Below, piece after piece: positions 1 to 8,759 of a stretch of 64,000 nucleotides of DNA. Where the stretch lies: NCBI RefSeq assembly GCF_040436405.1, contig NZ_AP031575.1:2498501-2562500 (forward strand). The letters run 5' to 3'. The stretch comes from Marinomonas sp. THO17. GTDB taxonomy: Bacteria; Pseudomonadota; Gammaproteobacteria; Pseudomonadales; Marinomonadaceae. How positions within the stretch are numbered: the first letter of the stretch is position 1; every line of letters begins with the position of its first letter. Both the position numbers and the translations under genes were made by a program. Under the pieces are notes generated by a model. That model saw nothing but the letters and a program-made list of their open reading frames with translations, was not told the DNA's origin and searched no databases.

Positions 1-46
1 TTAATCGATGACCGCTTTTTTATCAGACTTATTGTCTTAGACTGAA

Positions 47-1243
47 TTAGCCTTTGAGCACTTGAGCAATCGCTTCACATAGCGGAGTCATATTATCGTG
101 GGTCATACCAGCCACGTTAATGCGTCCAGATCCTACAATGTAAATACCAAATTCATTGCGTAATTGTTTGACTTGGTCTGGCGTTAAGCCTGAGAAAGAG
201 AACATACCCTGTTGTTGAGATATAAAGGAAAAGTCCTGTTCAACCCCTTTTGCTCTTAAGGTGTTTACAAACAAACTGCGCATTTCATGAATGCGACTGC
301 GCATTGCGTCCAGTTCACTTTCCCATAAAACATAAAGCTCAGCATCATTTAGAATCTCTGCAACGACTGCAGAACCGTGAGACGGTGGGTTTGAGTAGTT
401 TGTGCGGATACAACGCTTAATTTGTGTGAAACTTGCGTCTGCTTGTTCGCTGGTCTCACAAACAATGGTTAGAGCACCAACACGTTCATTGTATAAACCA
501 AAGTTCTTGGAGAAAGAACTGGCAATTAACATTTCTGGAACATGGTCTAAGAAGGTCCTCAAACCTTGCGCATCGTCGGTTAAGCTTTGACCAAAACCTT
601 GATAAGCAAAGTCGAATAAGGCTAAGAAGCCTTGTTTGCTGCATAGTTTTGCCAATTGGTACCATTGTTCTGGTGTTGGATCTATGCCAGTTGGGTTGTG
701 GCAGCAGCCGTGGAATAACACCACATCGCCCTCAGGTACTTGAGATAGGCTGGCTAACATGGCTTCAAAATCTAATGTCTTGTTGTCAGCGTTGTAATAC
801 GCATAGCTGCCTACTTCTAAGCCAACCGATTGAAAAACAGATTGATGATTAGCCCAAGTCGGGTTACTTACCCAGATGGTGGCTTCGGGTAAATGCTTTT
901 TAATGAATTCAGCAGCAACACGTAATGCGCCAGTACCACCAGGAGTATGGGCCGTGTGGGCAAGTTGCTTGCTAATAATAGGATGGTCTTCACCAAAGAG
1001 TAGCTTTTGTACCGCGATGCGGTAGTTTTCACTGCCTTCGATGCTGAGATAATTCTTTGATTTTTCCTGGAACAACAAACGCTCTTCCGCTTGCTTTACC
1101 GCCTTTAGAATGGGCGTATGGCCCTGTTCGTCCTTGTACACACCAACACCAAGGTTAATTTTGTTTGGGTTGGAATCTTTTTTGAAAGCGTCGTTTAGAC
1201 CCAAAATTGGATCTGCTGGAGCAGCTTGGATATGTTCAAACAT
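47..1243 (-). CDS. aspC: Aspartate/aromatic aminotransferase
   Basis: PLP-dependent class I aminotransferase that interconverts aspartate (and probably aromatic amino acids) with the matching 2-oxo acids in the cytoplasm. The 398-residue product follows the family end to end: [16 protein letters not shown] at the N-terminus, TPGGTGALR in the cofactor phosphate-binding region, GCCHNPTG, and [15 protein letters not shown] with the Schiff-base lysine near residue 247. Length and wording fit E. coli AspC (396 residues) better than TyrB, though a TyrB-like substrate range cannot be excluded. It is transcribed alone; two perfect palindromes lie in the roughly 280 bp upstream and may be operators. 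Confidence 0.93.
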   Translation of the reverse strand: MFEHIQAAPADPILGLNDAFKKDSNPNKINLGVGVYKDEQGHTPILKAVKQAEERLLFQEKSKNYLSIEGSENYRIAVQKLLFGEDHPIISKQLAHTAHTPGGTGALRVAAEFIKKHLPEATIWVSNPTWANHQSVFQSVGLEVGSYAYYNADNKTLDFEAMLASLSQVPEGDVVLFHGCCHNPTGIDPTPEQWYQLAKLCSKQGFLALFDFAYQGFGQSLTDDAQGLRTFLDHVPEMLIASSFSKNFGLYNERVGALTIVCETSEQADASFTQIKRCIRTNYSNPPSHGSAVVAEILNDAELYVLWESELDAMRSRIHEMRSLFVNTLRAKGVEQDFSFISQQQGMFSFSGLTPDQVKQLRNEFGIYIVGSGRINVAGMTHDNMTPLCEAIAQVLKG

Positions 1244-1378
1244 GTTAACTCCCCAAGAGGGTTATTTTCTTTTTTTATTATGGATTAGAAGATAGTAAAA
1301 ATCAGATACATGGTACTCCAAGACATGAGTAACCGCTATAAAACAGGGAGAAAAGCGACAATAAAAACTGTAGCGAAA

Positions 1379-1393
1379 TGTCACAATGTGACA
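1379..1393. promoter_or_regulatory. 15-bp perfect palindrome upstream of aspC
   Basis: TGTCACA-A-TGTGACA: two 7-bp arms around a single central base, about 135 bp upstream of the aspC start. The size and odd-base centre suit an operator for a dimeric regulator. It is not a CRP site (the half-sites point the wrong way) and does not match the TyrR box. The regulator is unknown. Confidence 0.4.
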
Positions 1394-1467
1394 GTGTTTG
1401 GTATTTTTACCGTAAAGAAACTAACGCCAAGTCAATAACTTGCCTGGTAAAGAGGGACCAACAACAT

Positions 1468-1491
1468 ATTTGCACTTAGGTAAGTGCAAAT
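1468..1491. promoter_or_regulatory. 24-bp palindrome between aspC and the small gene
   Basis: Perfect 11-bp arms ATTTGCACTTA / TAAGTGCAAAT around a GG centre. The 2-nt centre is too tight for a normal terminator loop and neither flank has a T-run, so a protein-binding operator is more likely than a terminator. It sits 33 bp beyond the 3' end of the 1525-1719 gene and about 225 bp upstream of aspC. Confidence 0.4.
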
Positions 1492-1524
1492 GGTCAATTG
1501 ATGTAATTTCTAACGCTGAGAGAG

Positions 1525-1719
1525 TTAGTCATCCCAGCCGTTGGAAATATTATGATGTAAACGTTTTTGTTCCAAATGTTGCTCAATAGCACGTCGCGCT
1601 TTGAGCATGCGAGCGGCGTCTTCTTTTTGGTTGCGTTGCTTCTTCTCGTTATCCAAGCTGATGGAAGCGTGAAGAATATCGGTTTTTACTTCTGTTAGTG
1701 TTTCAGACAAATTGCTCAT
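1525..1719 (-). CDS. Small charged protein, possibly PA3496-like
   Basis: A 64-residue, highly charged, soluble protein with no signal peptide or membrane segment. The stretch ARRAIEQHLEQKRL (about residues 42-55) resembles the ARR-IE-LE-RRL pattern of the small PA3496-type proteins of pseudomonads, named in databases as putative envelope-integrity proteins; that match is from memory and weak. Most of the length is predicted helix, with regular charged residues that could form a coiled coil. It stands alone between aspC and the divergent uvrD. Its role is unknown. Confidence 0.6.
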   Translation of the reverse strand: MSNLSETLTEVKTDILHASISLDNEKKQRNQKEDAARMLKARRAIEQHLEQKRLHHNISNGWDD

Positions 1720-1909
1720 CCCAATCCCCCTCTTTTAGCCTTTCGATGTCTACAGATGTGCAATCAGCACTGTCATCGATCGTTGAAAAAAGTCAAAATA
1801 GACAGACAACTTACTTAATGAGTTATAAAAAACGTAAATCGATCAAAAATCAATCTGTTTTTACGTGTTTTTTATGACAAACCAATGAAATTAACCTTGG
1901 CGGACATCA

Positions 1910-4123
1910 ATGGACGTTTCTTTTATTCTTGATTCTCTAAATGATAAACAGCGCGAAGCGGTAGCGGCGCCACTACAAAACAGCTTGGTATTAGCTGGTG
2001 CAGGATCAGGGAAAACCCGCGTATTAGTACATCGTATTGCTTGGTTGATGCACGCTTATGAACTGTCACCATACAGCTTGATGGCAGTGACTTTTACCAA
2101 TAAAGCGGCTCGTGAGATGCAAGGGCGTATTGAAGAACTGGTTGGGGTGCCACCACAAGGTATGTGGGTCGGCACCTTTCACGGTTTAGCGCATCGCTTG
2201 TTGCGTGCCCATTGGCGTGACGCGGGCTTAAAAGAAAATTTTCAGATCATGGATTCTGACGATCAACTGCGTTTAATCAAACGTATTATGCGTGAGCTGA
2301 GCATAGATGATACTCGTTGGCCACCTAAGCAAGTGGCCTGGTTTATTAATGCGCAAAAAGACGAAGGTTGCCGAGCTGCGCATGTGCCAGACAGTCATGA
2401 TCCTTTTATGAAGGGCATGCGAGAACTCTACTATCACTATGAAGAAGCTTGTGAGCGTGGTGGCTTATTGGATTTTGGCGAGTTGCTGCTGCGTGCTCAT
2501 GAACTCATGCTGAGCACGCCGGCATTATTGCGTCATTACCAAGAGCGTTTTCGTCATGTGCTGGTGGACGAATTTCAAGATACCAATAGTATTCAATATG
2601 CTTGGTTAAGAGTTATGGTGGGGGATCAAGGCACCATCACCGCAGTGGGCGATGACGATCAGTCCATTTATGGGTGGCGTGGTGCAAAAATTGAAAACAT
2701 TCACAATTTCAGTAAACACTTTACCGATGTTCATACTATTCGTTTGGAGCAAAATTACCGTTCTACAGGACATATTTTGAATGCCGCTAATGGCTTGATT
2801 CAAAACAATGATGATCGTTTAGGCAAAGAGCTGTGGACTGACAGTGGTGAAGGCGAGCCGATTTCCATTTATGCAGGTTTTAACGAACAGGATGAAGCAC
2901 GTTTTATACTGGGAGTTATTAAAGAATGGCGTGACAAAGGCACTTCCCTGACAGATATGGCCATTTTATATCGTTCCAATGCCCAGTCACGTGTCATAGA
3001 GGAATGCTTGGTTAGGGAACAGATTGCTTATCGTATATATGGTGGACACAGATTCTACGATCGCTTGGAAATCAAAAATGCCTTAGCCTATGCGCGATTA
3101 GCCTTGGATCCTAACGATGATGGTGCCATGGAAAGGGTGGTTAATGTGCCACCACGTGGTATTGGTGAACGCAGTATTGGTACCTTACGCGAGATAGCAC
3201 GAGATCAAGGCTGCTCTATGTGGCAGGCGGCACAAGAGGTGGTACGACAATCTTTGATGCCAGCGCGTGCGACCAATGCCATCAAAACTTTCTTACACTT
3301 GGTAGAAGGTTTGATTACCACGGTTCAGCAGCTGGACTTGAATCTTAATGACATTTTTGAACAGATTATCGACGAAGCCGGTTTGATTCCTTTCCATGAA
3401 AAAGAAAAGGGTGAAAAAGGCGAAGCGCGTATTGAAAACTTGAAAGAGTTAATTGGCGCGGCGGGTGGCTTCAGTTGGAACGACGAAGACGAGGAATTTA
3501 GCTCACCTTTGATGGCCTTTTTGGATCAAGCGGTTTTGGATGCGGGTGATGCGCAAGCGGATGAATATCAAGATGCGGTGCAGTTGATGACCTTGCACTC
3601 CGCAAAAGGCTTGGAATTTCCTTTGGTGTTTCTGACTGGGGTGGAAGAAAATATTTTTCCGAGCAAAATGTCCTTTGAAGAGCCAGGGCGCTTAGAGGAA
3701 GAACGTCGTTTGTGTTATGTGGGCATCACCCGTGCCATGGAGAAACTGTACATCACCTACGCTGAATCCCGTCGATTGTTCGGTAGTGAATCCTTTAACA
3801 GTCCATCGCGCTTTATCAAAGAAATTCCCCAAGAATGTTTACAGGAAGTACGCTTGCGCTCGCAGATCAGCCGCCCTGTGTCATTACAGCGTCCCGATTT
3901 TCAAGCTGAAAAAGCTAAGCTGCAAAACAGCAGTGTGTTAAATCGCTATCAAGCACCTGAAGTAAACGTCAGCATGGGGGATAAGGTAAAGCATCCGGTA
4001 TTTGGCGAGGGCCTAGTGGTGAACTACGAGGGACAAGGGCCACAAGCGCGGGTTCAGGTTAACTTTGATGACGAAGGCACTAAGTGGTTGGTGTTGTCTT
4101 TTGCTAAGCTGGAAGTGCTGTAA
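1910..4123 (+). CDS. uvrD: DNA helicase II (UvrD)
   Basis: Superfamily 1A 3'-to-5' DNA helicase that unwinds nicked intermediates in nucleotide excision repair and methyl-directed mismatch repair. The 737-residue product nearly copies the E. coli UvrD opening (MDVSFILDSLNDKQREAVAA). It carries Walker A AGAGSGKT at residues 29-36, VDEFQDTN (motif II), GDDDQSIYGWRGA (motif III), LEQNYRS (motif IV) and TLHSAKGLEFPLVF (motif V). The C-terminus ends in the UvrD-specific tudor-like domain (GDKVKHPVFGEGLVV...), which separates it from Rep. I found no clear LexA box upstream. No gene is coupled to it. Confidence 0.97.
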   Translation: MDVSFILDSLNDKQREAVAAPLQNSLVLAGAGSGKTRVLVHRIAWLMHAYELSPYSLMAVTFTNKAAREMQGRIEELVGVPPQGMWVGTFHGLAHRLLRAHWRDAGLKENFQIMDSDDQLRLIKRIMRELSIDDTRWPPKQVAWFINAQKDEGCRAAHVPDSHDPFMKGMRELYYHYEEACERGGLLDFGELLLRAHELMLSTPALLRHYQERFRHVLVDEFQDTNSIQYAWLRVMVGDQGTITAVGDDDQSIYGWRGAKIENIHNFSKHFTDVHTIRLEQNYRSTGHILNAANGLIQNNDDRLGKELWTDSGEGEPISIYAGFNEQDEARFILGVIKEWRDKGTSLTDMAILYRSNAQSRVIEECLVREQIAYRIYGGHRFYDRLEIKNALAYARLALDPNDDGAMERVVNVPPRGIGERSIGTLREIARDQGCSMWQAAQEVVRQSLMPARATNAIKTFLHLVEGLITTVQQLDLNLNDIFEQIIDEAGLIPFHEKEKGEKGEARIENLKELIGAAGGFSWNDEDEEFSSPLMAFLDQAVLDAGDAQADEYQDAVQLMTLHSAKGLEFPLVFLTGVEENIFPSKMSFEEPGRLEEERRLCYVGITRAMEKLYITYAESRRLFGSESFNSPSRFIKEIPQECLQEVRLRSQISRPVSLQRPDFQAEKAKLQNSSVLNRYQAPEVNVSMGDKVKHPVFGEGLVVNYEGQGPQARVQVNFDDEGTKWLVLSFAKLEVL

Positions 4124-4199
4124 GCAATTGAAAATAAATAACTGTCGCCTTTTTGTCACCTAAATGTCGTGACGCTTTTTAGATGGAGTCGCTAGTCTG

Positions 4200-4697
4200 A
4201 TGAAAAACGGTAATCAGGATTTAAACATGGTGGTGAAAACACTTAGGTTACAAAGAGGTTGGTCGCAGGACCAACTTTCACAGCTATCTGGATTAAGTGT
4301 TCGTACTATTCAGAGAATTGAAAAGGGAAGCGCTCCTGGCCTAGAGTCATTAAAATCCTTGGCTGCCGTTTTTGGTGTGTCCATTAATGATCTTCAAGGA
4401 GAAAACACGATGACGGTTCAGACGGAAAAATCCGACAATATGGCGGAAAAAATAGCTGAAATTAGGGTGAATAAAATAAGCCATTTCTACAAACGCTCGA
4501 TTCGATATGGTGCCATTATTTGTGTGTTGTTTGTTATCAATGTTTTTACCAATCCCGGTTATATTTGGGCCGTTTGGCCCCTGCTCGGTTTAGGGATCAG
4601 TCTTGCCATTCGTGGCTTAGATGCATTTGGTATCGTGAACTGGTTCGGCCCCGAGTGGGAAAAGCGACAACTAGATAAACAATTGATAGACAAATAA
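4200..4697 (+). CDS. XRE-family regulator with a 2TM membrane anchor
   Basis: A 165-residue protein joining an N-terminal XRE/Cro helix-turn-helix (about residues 9-62; WSQDQLSQLSGLSVRTIQRIEKG is the recognition region) to a C-terminal two-helix membrane hairpin of the 2TM-domain type (about residues 95-150, hydrophobic runs IICVLFVINVF and IWAVWPLLGLGISLAI). Such proteins are predicted to be tethered to the inner membrane with the DNA-binding domain in the cytoplasm. The target is unknown. It starts 76 bp after uvrD and is followed by two strong hairpins, so its transcript is closed off. The role is inferred from domains only. Confidence 0.75.
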   Translation: MKNGNQDLNMVVKTLRLQRGWSQDQLSQLSGLSVRTIQRIEKGSAPGLESLKSLAAVFGVSINDLQGENTMTVQTEKSDNMAEKIAEIRVNKISHFYKRSIRYGAIICVLFVINVFTNPGYIWAVWPLLGLGISLAIRGLDAFGIVNWFGPEWEKRQLDKQLIDK

Positions 4698-4699
4698 TC

Positions 4700-4723
4700 G
4701 TGAGTTAGCAGTACTCACTTTTT
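4700..4723 (+). terminator. Hairpin terminator after the XRE gene
   Basis: GTGAGT / ACTCAC stem (6 bp, 7-nt loop) directly followed by TTTTT, three bases after the stop codon. Confidence 0.6.
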
Positions 4724-4734
4724 ATAGCGCCTTA

Positions 4735-4776
4735 GGTAAGAATGAATGAGCTTTATTCATTCTTACCTTTTATTTT
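4735..4776. terminator. Strong intrinsic terminator
   Basis: Perfect 13-bp stem GGTAAGAATGAAT / ATTCATTCTTACC with a 7-nt loop, followed by TTTTATTTT. It isolates the uvrD/XRE region from the oxidoreductase that follows. Confidence 0.85.
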
Positions 4777-4810
4777 CAACTCAGCAAATTTCTAATAATT
4801 TCTATAAACT

Positions 4811-4861
4811 ACTCTTATCATAACAAAGATAAAAATAAGGGAGAGAAGTGATGATAAGAGT
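4811..4861 (+). promoter_or_regulatory. Inverted repeat that can pair with the oxidoreductase start codon
   Basis: ACTCTTATCAT (4811-4821) is the exact reverse complement of ATGATAAGAGT (4851-4861), whose ATG is the likely start codon of the next gene. The 29-nt loop holds the ribosome-binding sequence AAGGGAGAG. In mRNA the stem would cover the start codon; as DNA it could be an operator. Confidence 0.4.
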
Positions 4862-5906
4862 CGGTTTAGTTGGTTATGGCTTGTCTGGACAAGTATTTCA
4901 CGCTCCTTTTATTGCCCATGACCCCAACATGACCTTAGCTTATGTATGCACTTCTAAGCTGCAAGAGGTTAAATCGACTTGGCCTGAAGTCAAAGTGGTC
5001 TCACAAGCGGAAGCCATATTTTTGTCAGCTGATGTGGATTTGGTGGTCATCACAACGCCTAATCAGTTGCACTTTTCACAAGCTAAAATGGCCTTAGAAA
5101 ATGGTAAACATGTGCTATTAGAGAAGCCATCTGTAACCAGTATTCAAGAAGTAGAAGCACTTTGTATCCTAGCGAAACAACAAGAGCGTATTTTTTGTGT
5201 TTATCAAAATCGTCGTTTTGATGGCGATCTGTTGCGTTTAAAAGCCCTTATTGATAGCGGTGAATTGGGTACTCTTAAACATTTGGATTCACGCTTTGAC
5301 CGTTTTCGACCTTTCCCACAATCTCGTTGGCGTGAGCAGCCGGGAGTGGGGACAGGCATTTTTTGGGATCTAGGTCCCCATTTATTGGATCAGGCGTTGT
5401 TTTTGTTTGGTCCACCAGTCTGGGTGCAAGCCAGCATTGATAGATTGCGTGAAGGAAGTGTGACTCATGATTGGTTTGAAGTAGAACTAGGCTATCAAGA
5501 CAAGCGTATTCGCTTGGCTTCCACGCCTTTTGAGGCTGGCGCCATGCGACGTTTTAACGCCCGTTTTGATGGTGGCAGTTGGCACTGTGTTGGGCTTGAT
5601 CCTCAAGAAGAAGCCTTACGTGCAGGACAAATGCCTTGGCAGCAAGACTTTCCATCACAAGGCGCTGCACAGCAAATTACGCGTTATGTGGCTCATTCCC
5701 AAGATCAAATTGAGGTAATTGAAGAGGTCGCAACACAAGGTCAATATGCGGATTTCTATGTCCAGCTGAGTGCAGCCATTTTGAGGAATGCACTGCCTCC
5801 TGTGTCCATGGAACAAGCTTGTCAGTTAGTGTATTTACTGTGTTTGGCAGAGCAATCAGCCGAAACGGGGCAGCGGGTTTCTTGGCATTATACTGTTGAT
5901 TGTTAA
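4851..5906 (+). CDS. Gfo/Idh/MocA-family NAD(P)-dependent oxidoreductase
   Basis: Predicted cytoplasmic dehydrogenase of the Gfo/Idh/MocA family, whose members act on sugars, polyols and related compounds. It has an N-terminal Rossmann fold (IRVGLVGYGLSGQVFHAPF, residues 2-20), the family's catalytic EKP motif (HVLLEKPSV, about residues 91-99) and a C-terminal GFO_IDH_MocA_C-like sheet domain; GTGIFWDLGPHLLDQAL carries the conserved D-x-x-x-H pattern. I chose ATG 4851 over GTG 4848 because it lies 8 nt from GGAG. The substrate is unknown; wording resembles E. coli YdgJ. It appears monocistronic, ending at the hairpin 5991-6026. Confidence 0.85.
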   Translation: MIRVGLVGYGLSGQVFHAPFIAHDPNMTLAYVCTSKLQEVKSTWPEVKVVSQAEAIFLSADVDLVVITTPNQLHFSQAKMALENGKHVLLEKPSVTSIQEVEALCILAKQQERIFCVYQNRRFDGDLLRLKALIDSGELGTLKHLDSRFDRFRPFPQSRWREQPGVGTGIFWDLGPHLLDQALFLFGPPVWVQASIDRLREGSVTHDWFEVELGYQDKRIRLASTPFEAGAMRRFNARFDGGSWHCVGLDPQEEALRAGQMPWQQDFPSQGAAQQITRYVAHSQDQIEVIEEVATQGQYADFYVQLSAAILRNALPPVSMEQACQLVYLLCLAEQSAETGQRVSWHYTVDC

Positions 5907-5990
5907 CTTTAATGCAGGATTTTATTGGAAATACTGACTTTTCATTCAAAAAAGGTTGAGCCTATTTCCGACAATTCTTATTATCTATCG

Positions 5991-6026
5991 CCCATTTGAT
6001 GTTTTGTGTATCAAATGGGTGTTTTT
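5991..6026 (+). terminator. Intrinsic terminator after the oxidoreductase
   Basis: Perfect 10-bp stem CCCATTTGAT / ATCAAATGGG with a 9-nt loop, then TGTTTTTC. The remaining bases to 6180 hold the promoter region of the first TRAP binding protein; no clear sigma-54 or -10/-35 pair could be fixed there. Confidence 0.7.
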
Positions 6027-6180
6027 CTGTCTGACCTCATAATAAAAAAGACCGTAAGTAGAACTGTTAAAGTCTGTTTATTGGCCACACCTCATTGTGT
6101 GACGATGATGATTGCTTATCGTGCCCACATATCCCAGACAGTTCTCAATAAGTAACTGGCTTCCTAAGGGAAATAATAAA

Positions 6181-7293
6181 ATGCGTAATCTAATGCAATT
6201 GGGCAAATTGGCTTTGGCCGGTGTATTTGCCTTGTCTTTGGTCGCTTGCGGCGGCTCTGATAAAACGGAAGAAACGGCACAGGCCTCTCAAAAAATGGCA
6301 ACTATCCACTGGAAAATGGTCACAACTTGGCCAAAAAACTTTCCTGGACTAGGAACGGGTGCGGAAGCGCTGGCGAAAAACATCAAACAGATGTCTAACG
6401 GTCGTTTGGACATTAAAGTGTATGCAGCAGGTGAACTGGTACCAGCATTGGAAGTATTTGATGCTGTGTCTCGTGGTACGGCTGAAATGGGTCATGCTGC
6501 CTCTTATTACTGGAAAGGTAAAGTACCTGCCGCTCAGTTCTTTACGACGGTGCCATTTGGACTGACAGCACAAGAGTTTAATGCTTGGATTGCCTTTGGT
6601 GGTGGACAAGCATTGTGGGAAGAAGTGTATGCCCCTTTCAATTTGATTCCTATGCCTGCCGGTAACCCTGGGGTACAAATGGGTGGCTGGTTCAATAAAG
6701 AAATTAATTCTCTAGAAGACTTTCAAGGTCTAAAAATGCGTATGCCGGGGTTAGGTGGTGAAGTACTTAAAAAGGTAGGTGCTACTCCAGTTAATTTACC
6801 CGGAAGTGAACTTTTTACTGCGTTGCAAACCGGTACCATTGATGCAACTGAATGGGTTGGTCCATATAATGATCTTGCCTTTGGTTTGTATAAAGCGGCG
6901 AAATACTACTATTACCCGGGCTGGCATGAGCCGGGTTCAGCAGTGGAAGCCATTTTCAATAAAGATGCCTTTGAAGCCTTGCCTGATGATTTACAAGCCA
7001 TTGTTCGTGCTGCTGTGAAGCAGGCTAATTTGGATATGCTAAGCGAATTTACGGCGCGTAATAATGCGGCTCTGCAAACCTTGCTTGAAGAGCATAATGT
7101 AGCATTGAAAGCTTTCCCATCCGATTTACTATTGGCTTTGAAACAGGCTTCTTTTGAAACCTTGCAGGAAGTGGCTGCAAATGATCCTCAGAGTGAAAAA
7201 GTTTACCAGTCATTTAAAACCTTCTTAAACTCGGTTAGTAAATGGCATGATGTATCCGAACGTGCCTTTATTAACGCCCGTGCTGCTGAGTAA
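6181..7293 (+). CDS. dctP: TRAP transporter solute-binding lipoprotein, copy 1
   Basis: Periplasmic binding component of a TRAP transporter of the TakP/FcbT1 type (2-oxo acid, lactate or related carboxylate binders). The 370-residue product begins MRNLMQLGKLALAGVFALSL and has lipobox LVAC followed by Gly, so it should be lipidated, unusual for TRAP proteins. The mature part reads WKMVTTWPKNFPGLGTGAE, FQGLKMRMPGLGGEVLKK and DATEWVGPYND, the region whose Glu and Trp bind the cation-substrate complex in TakP. ATG 6181 is chosen (AAGGG 10 bp upstream, signal peptide follows) over an upstream in-frame start. A near copy follows; DctQM encoded at 14.8-16.7 kb are the likely partners. Confidence 0.9.
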   Translation: MRNLMQLGKLALAGVFALSLVACGGSDKTEETAQASQKMATIHWKMVTTWPKNFPGLGTGAEALAKNIKQMSNGRLDIKVYAAGELVPALEVFDAVSRGTAEMGHAASYYWKGKVPAAQFFTTVPFGLTAQEFNAWIAFGGGQALWEEVYAPFNLIPMPAGNPGVQMGGWFNKEINSLEDFQGLKMRMPGLGGEVLKKVGATPVNLPGSELFTALQTGTIDATEWVGPYNDLAFGLYKAAKYYYYPGWHEPGSAVEAIFNKDAFEALPDDLQAIVRAAVKQANLDMLSEFTARNNAALQTLLEEHNVALKAFPSDLLLALKQASFETLQEVAANDPQSEKVYQSFKTFLNSVSKWHDVSERAFINARAAE

Positions 7294-7321
7294 TAGACTT
7301 TTTTAAGTCTTATAAATGATG

Positions 7322-7357
7322 AAAAGCGCTTTTATATCAGTATAAAAGCGCTTTTTT
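7322..7357 (+). terminator. Intrinsic terminator after the first TRAP binding protein
   Basis: Perfect 15-bp stem (AAAAGCGCTTTTATA and complement) with TCAG loop, ending in CTTTTTT. It shows that the two tandem binding-protein genes are separate transcription units. Confidence 0.85.
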
Positions 7358-7569
7358 CGTTTTATGGTGGCAGAAATCGTAAATAAATAACAAAAAACCT
7401 TGAGGAGGAGCGTCGCAATTCATACTATCTCAATCACTTAGTGCAAAAAATGTGTCTATTCTTGGGGGAATGTAATGACCTAAGGGTGTGATTAGGGTTG
7501 CACATATAGAATGTTTTCAAAGCTAAGTCTTATAAAAATAAGTGAAAATAGCCTCTTGAGGGAAAAATA

Positions 7570-8682
7570 ATGAGCATAATAAAAAACTGGAGCAAGCTGA
7601 CATTGCTCGGCTTAACAACAGCAACTTTAGTGGCTTGTGGTGGCTCGGATAAAGCTGAAGAAACAGCTCAAGCCGAAACCAAAGCAGAAGTGATTAACTG
7701 GAAAATGGTTACCACTTGGCCAAAAAACTTCCCTGGTTTAGGTACTGGTGCGGAAAATTTGGCCAAAAACATCAACGAGATGTCTAACGGCCGCATTAAC
7801 ATTAAAGTATACGCGGCGGGTGAATTAGTACCGCCTCTCGAAGTGTTTGATGCGGTTTCCCGTGGTACGGCGCAAATGGGTCATGGTGCGGCGTATTACT
7901 GGAAAGGCAAAGCCCCTGCGGCGCAATTTTTTACCGCAGTTCCTTTTGGTTTTACAGCACAAGAAATCAACTCCTGGATTCACCAAGGCGGTGGTTTGAA
8001 ATTGTGGGAAGAAGTGTACGAGCCTTTTAACCTGATCCCAATGGCCGCTGGTAATACTGGTGTACAAATGGGTGGTTGGTTCAATAAAGAAATCAATTCA
8101 CTAGAAGATTTCCAAGGCTTAAAAATGCGTATCCCTGGTTTGGGTGGCGAAGTCTTGAAGAAAGTCGGCGGTATTCCTGTTAACTTGCCTGGTGGTGAAA
8201 TCTTCACTTCCTTGCAAACCGGTGCGATTGATGCGACTGAGTTTGTTGGTCCATACAATGACTTGGCATTTGGTCTGTACAAAGCCGCTAAGTACTATTA
8301 CTACCCAGGCTGGCATGAGCCAGGTTCTACTATGGAAGCCATTTACAACAAAGAAGCGTTTGAAGCTTTGCCAAAAGATCTACAGTTGATCGTACGTGCG
8401 GCGACTCGTCAAGCCAATGCGGAAATGTTGGATGAATTTACGGCCCGTAACAACGAAGCTTTGCAGACCTTGATCAATGAGCATAATGTCGTTTTGAAGC
8501 CTTTCCCTGATGATGTACTGTCTGCTTTGAAAAAAGCCTCAACTGAGACGTTAGAAGAAGTGGCGGCTTCGGATCCAATGAGCAAGAAAGTCTATGACGC
8601 TTTCAAAGATTTTGGTGGCAAGGTAAGAGCGTGGCACGAAGTGTCTGAGCGTGCTTACATTAATGCTCGTGAAATTGATTAA
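7570..8682 (+). CDS. dctP: TRAP transporter solute-binding lipoprotein, copy 2
   Basis: Tandem paralogue of the preceding gene with exactly the same length (370 residues) and most residues shared. It too has a lipoprotein signal (LTTATLVAC, then GGS) and the TakP-like core (WKMVTTWPKNFPGL, FNKEINSLEDFQGLKMR, GPYNDLAFGLYKAAKYYYYPGWHEPG). Where copy 1 reads ATEWVGPYND this copy reads ATEFVGPYND, next to the glutamate that coordinates the cation in TakP, so ligand preference may differ. The start ATG follows GAGGG by a short gap. It has its own upstream region and a bidirectional terminator downstream. Membrane subunits are not adjacent. Confidence 0.9.
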   Translation: MSIIKNWSKLTLLGLTTATLVACGGSDKAEETAQAETKAEVINWKMVTTWPKNFPGLGTGAENLAKNINEMSNGRINIKVYAAGELVPPLEVFDAVSRGTAQMGHGAAYYWKGKAPAAQFFTAVPFGFTAQEINSWIHQGGGLKLWEEVYEPFNLIPMAAGNTGVQMGGWFNKEINSLEDFQGLKMRIPGLGGEVLKKVGGIPVNLPGGEIFTSLQTGAIDATEFVGPYNDLAFGLYKAAKYYYYPGWHEPGSTMEAIYNKEAFEALPKDLQLIVRAATRQANAEMLDEFTARNNEALQTLINEHNVVLKPFPDDVLSALKKASTETLEEVAASDPMSKKVYDAFKDFGGKVRAWHEVSERAYINAREID

Positions 8683-8701
8683 GTCATAAAAGCGAGTTTA
8701 C

Positions 8702-8738
8702 AAAAACGCCTTTTGTCTCAGACAAAAGGCGTTTTTTT
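8702..8738. terminator. Bidirectional terminator
   Basis: Near-perfect long stem AAAAACGCCTTTTGTCT / AGACAAAAGGCGTTTTT with T-runs on both strands, between the convergent TRAP gene and the putA pair. Confidence 0.85.
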
Positions 8739-8759
8739 GTGGTGCAGAGTAACGGACGT

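Noticed and set aside
433-852. 139-codon ORF antisense to aspC
   Set aside because: Lies wholly inside a well-conserved aminotransferase gene on the other strand and has no recognisable domain.
1468-1491. Terminator between aspC and the small gene
   Set aside because: Two-base loop and no T-run on either strand.
1720-1909. SOS (LexA) box before uvrD
   Set aside because: No CTGT-N8-ACAG pattern; the closest (CTGTTTTTACG) lacks the second half.
6080-6125. Sigma-54 promoter for the first TRAP binding protein
   Set aside because: TTGGCCACACCTCATTG looks similar at first but the -12 GC is not at the needed 10-bp distance.
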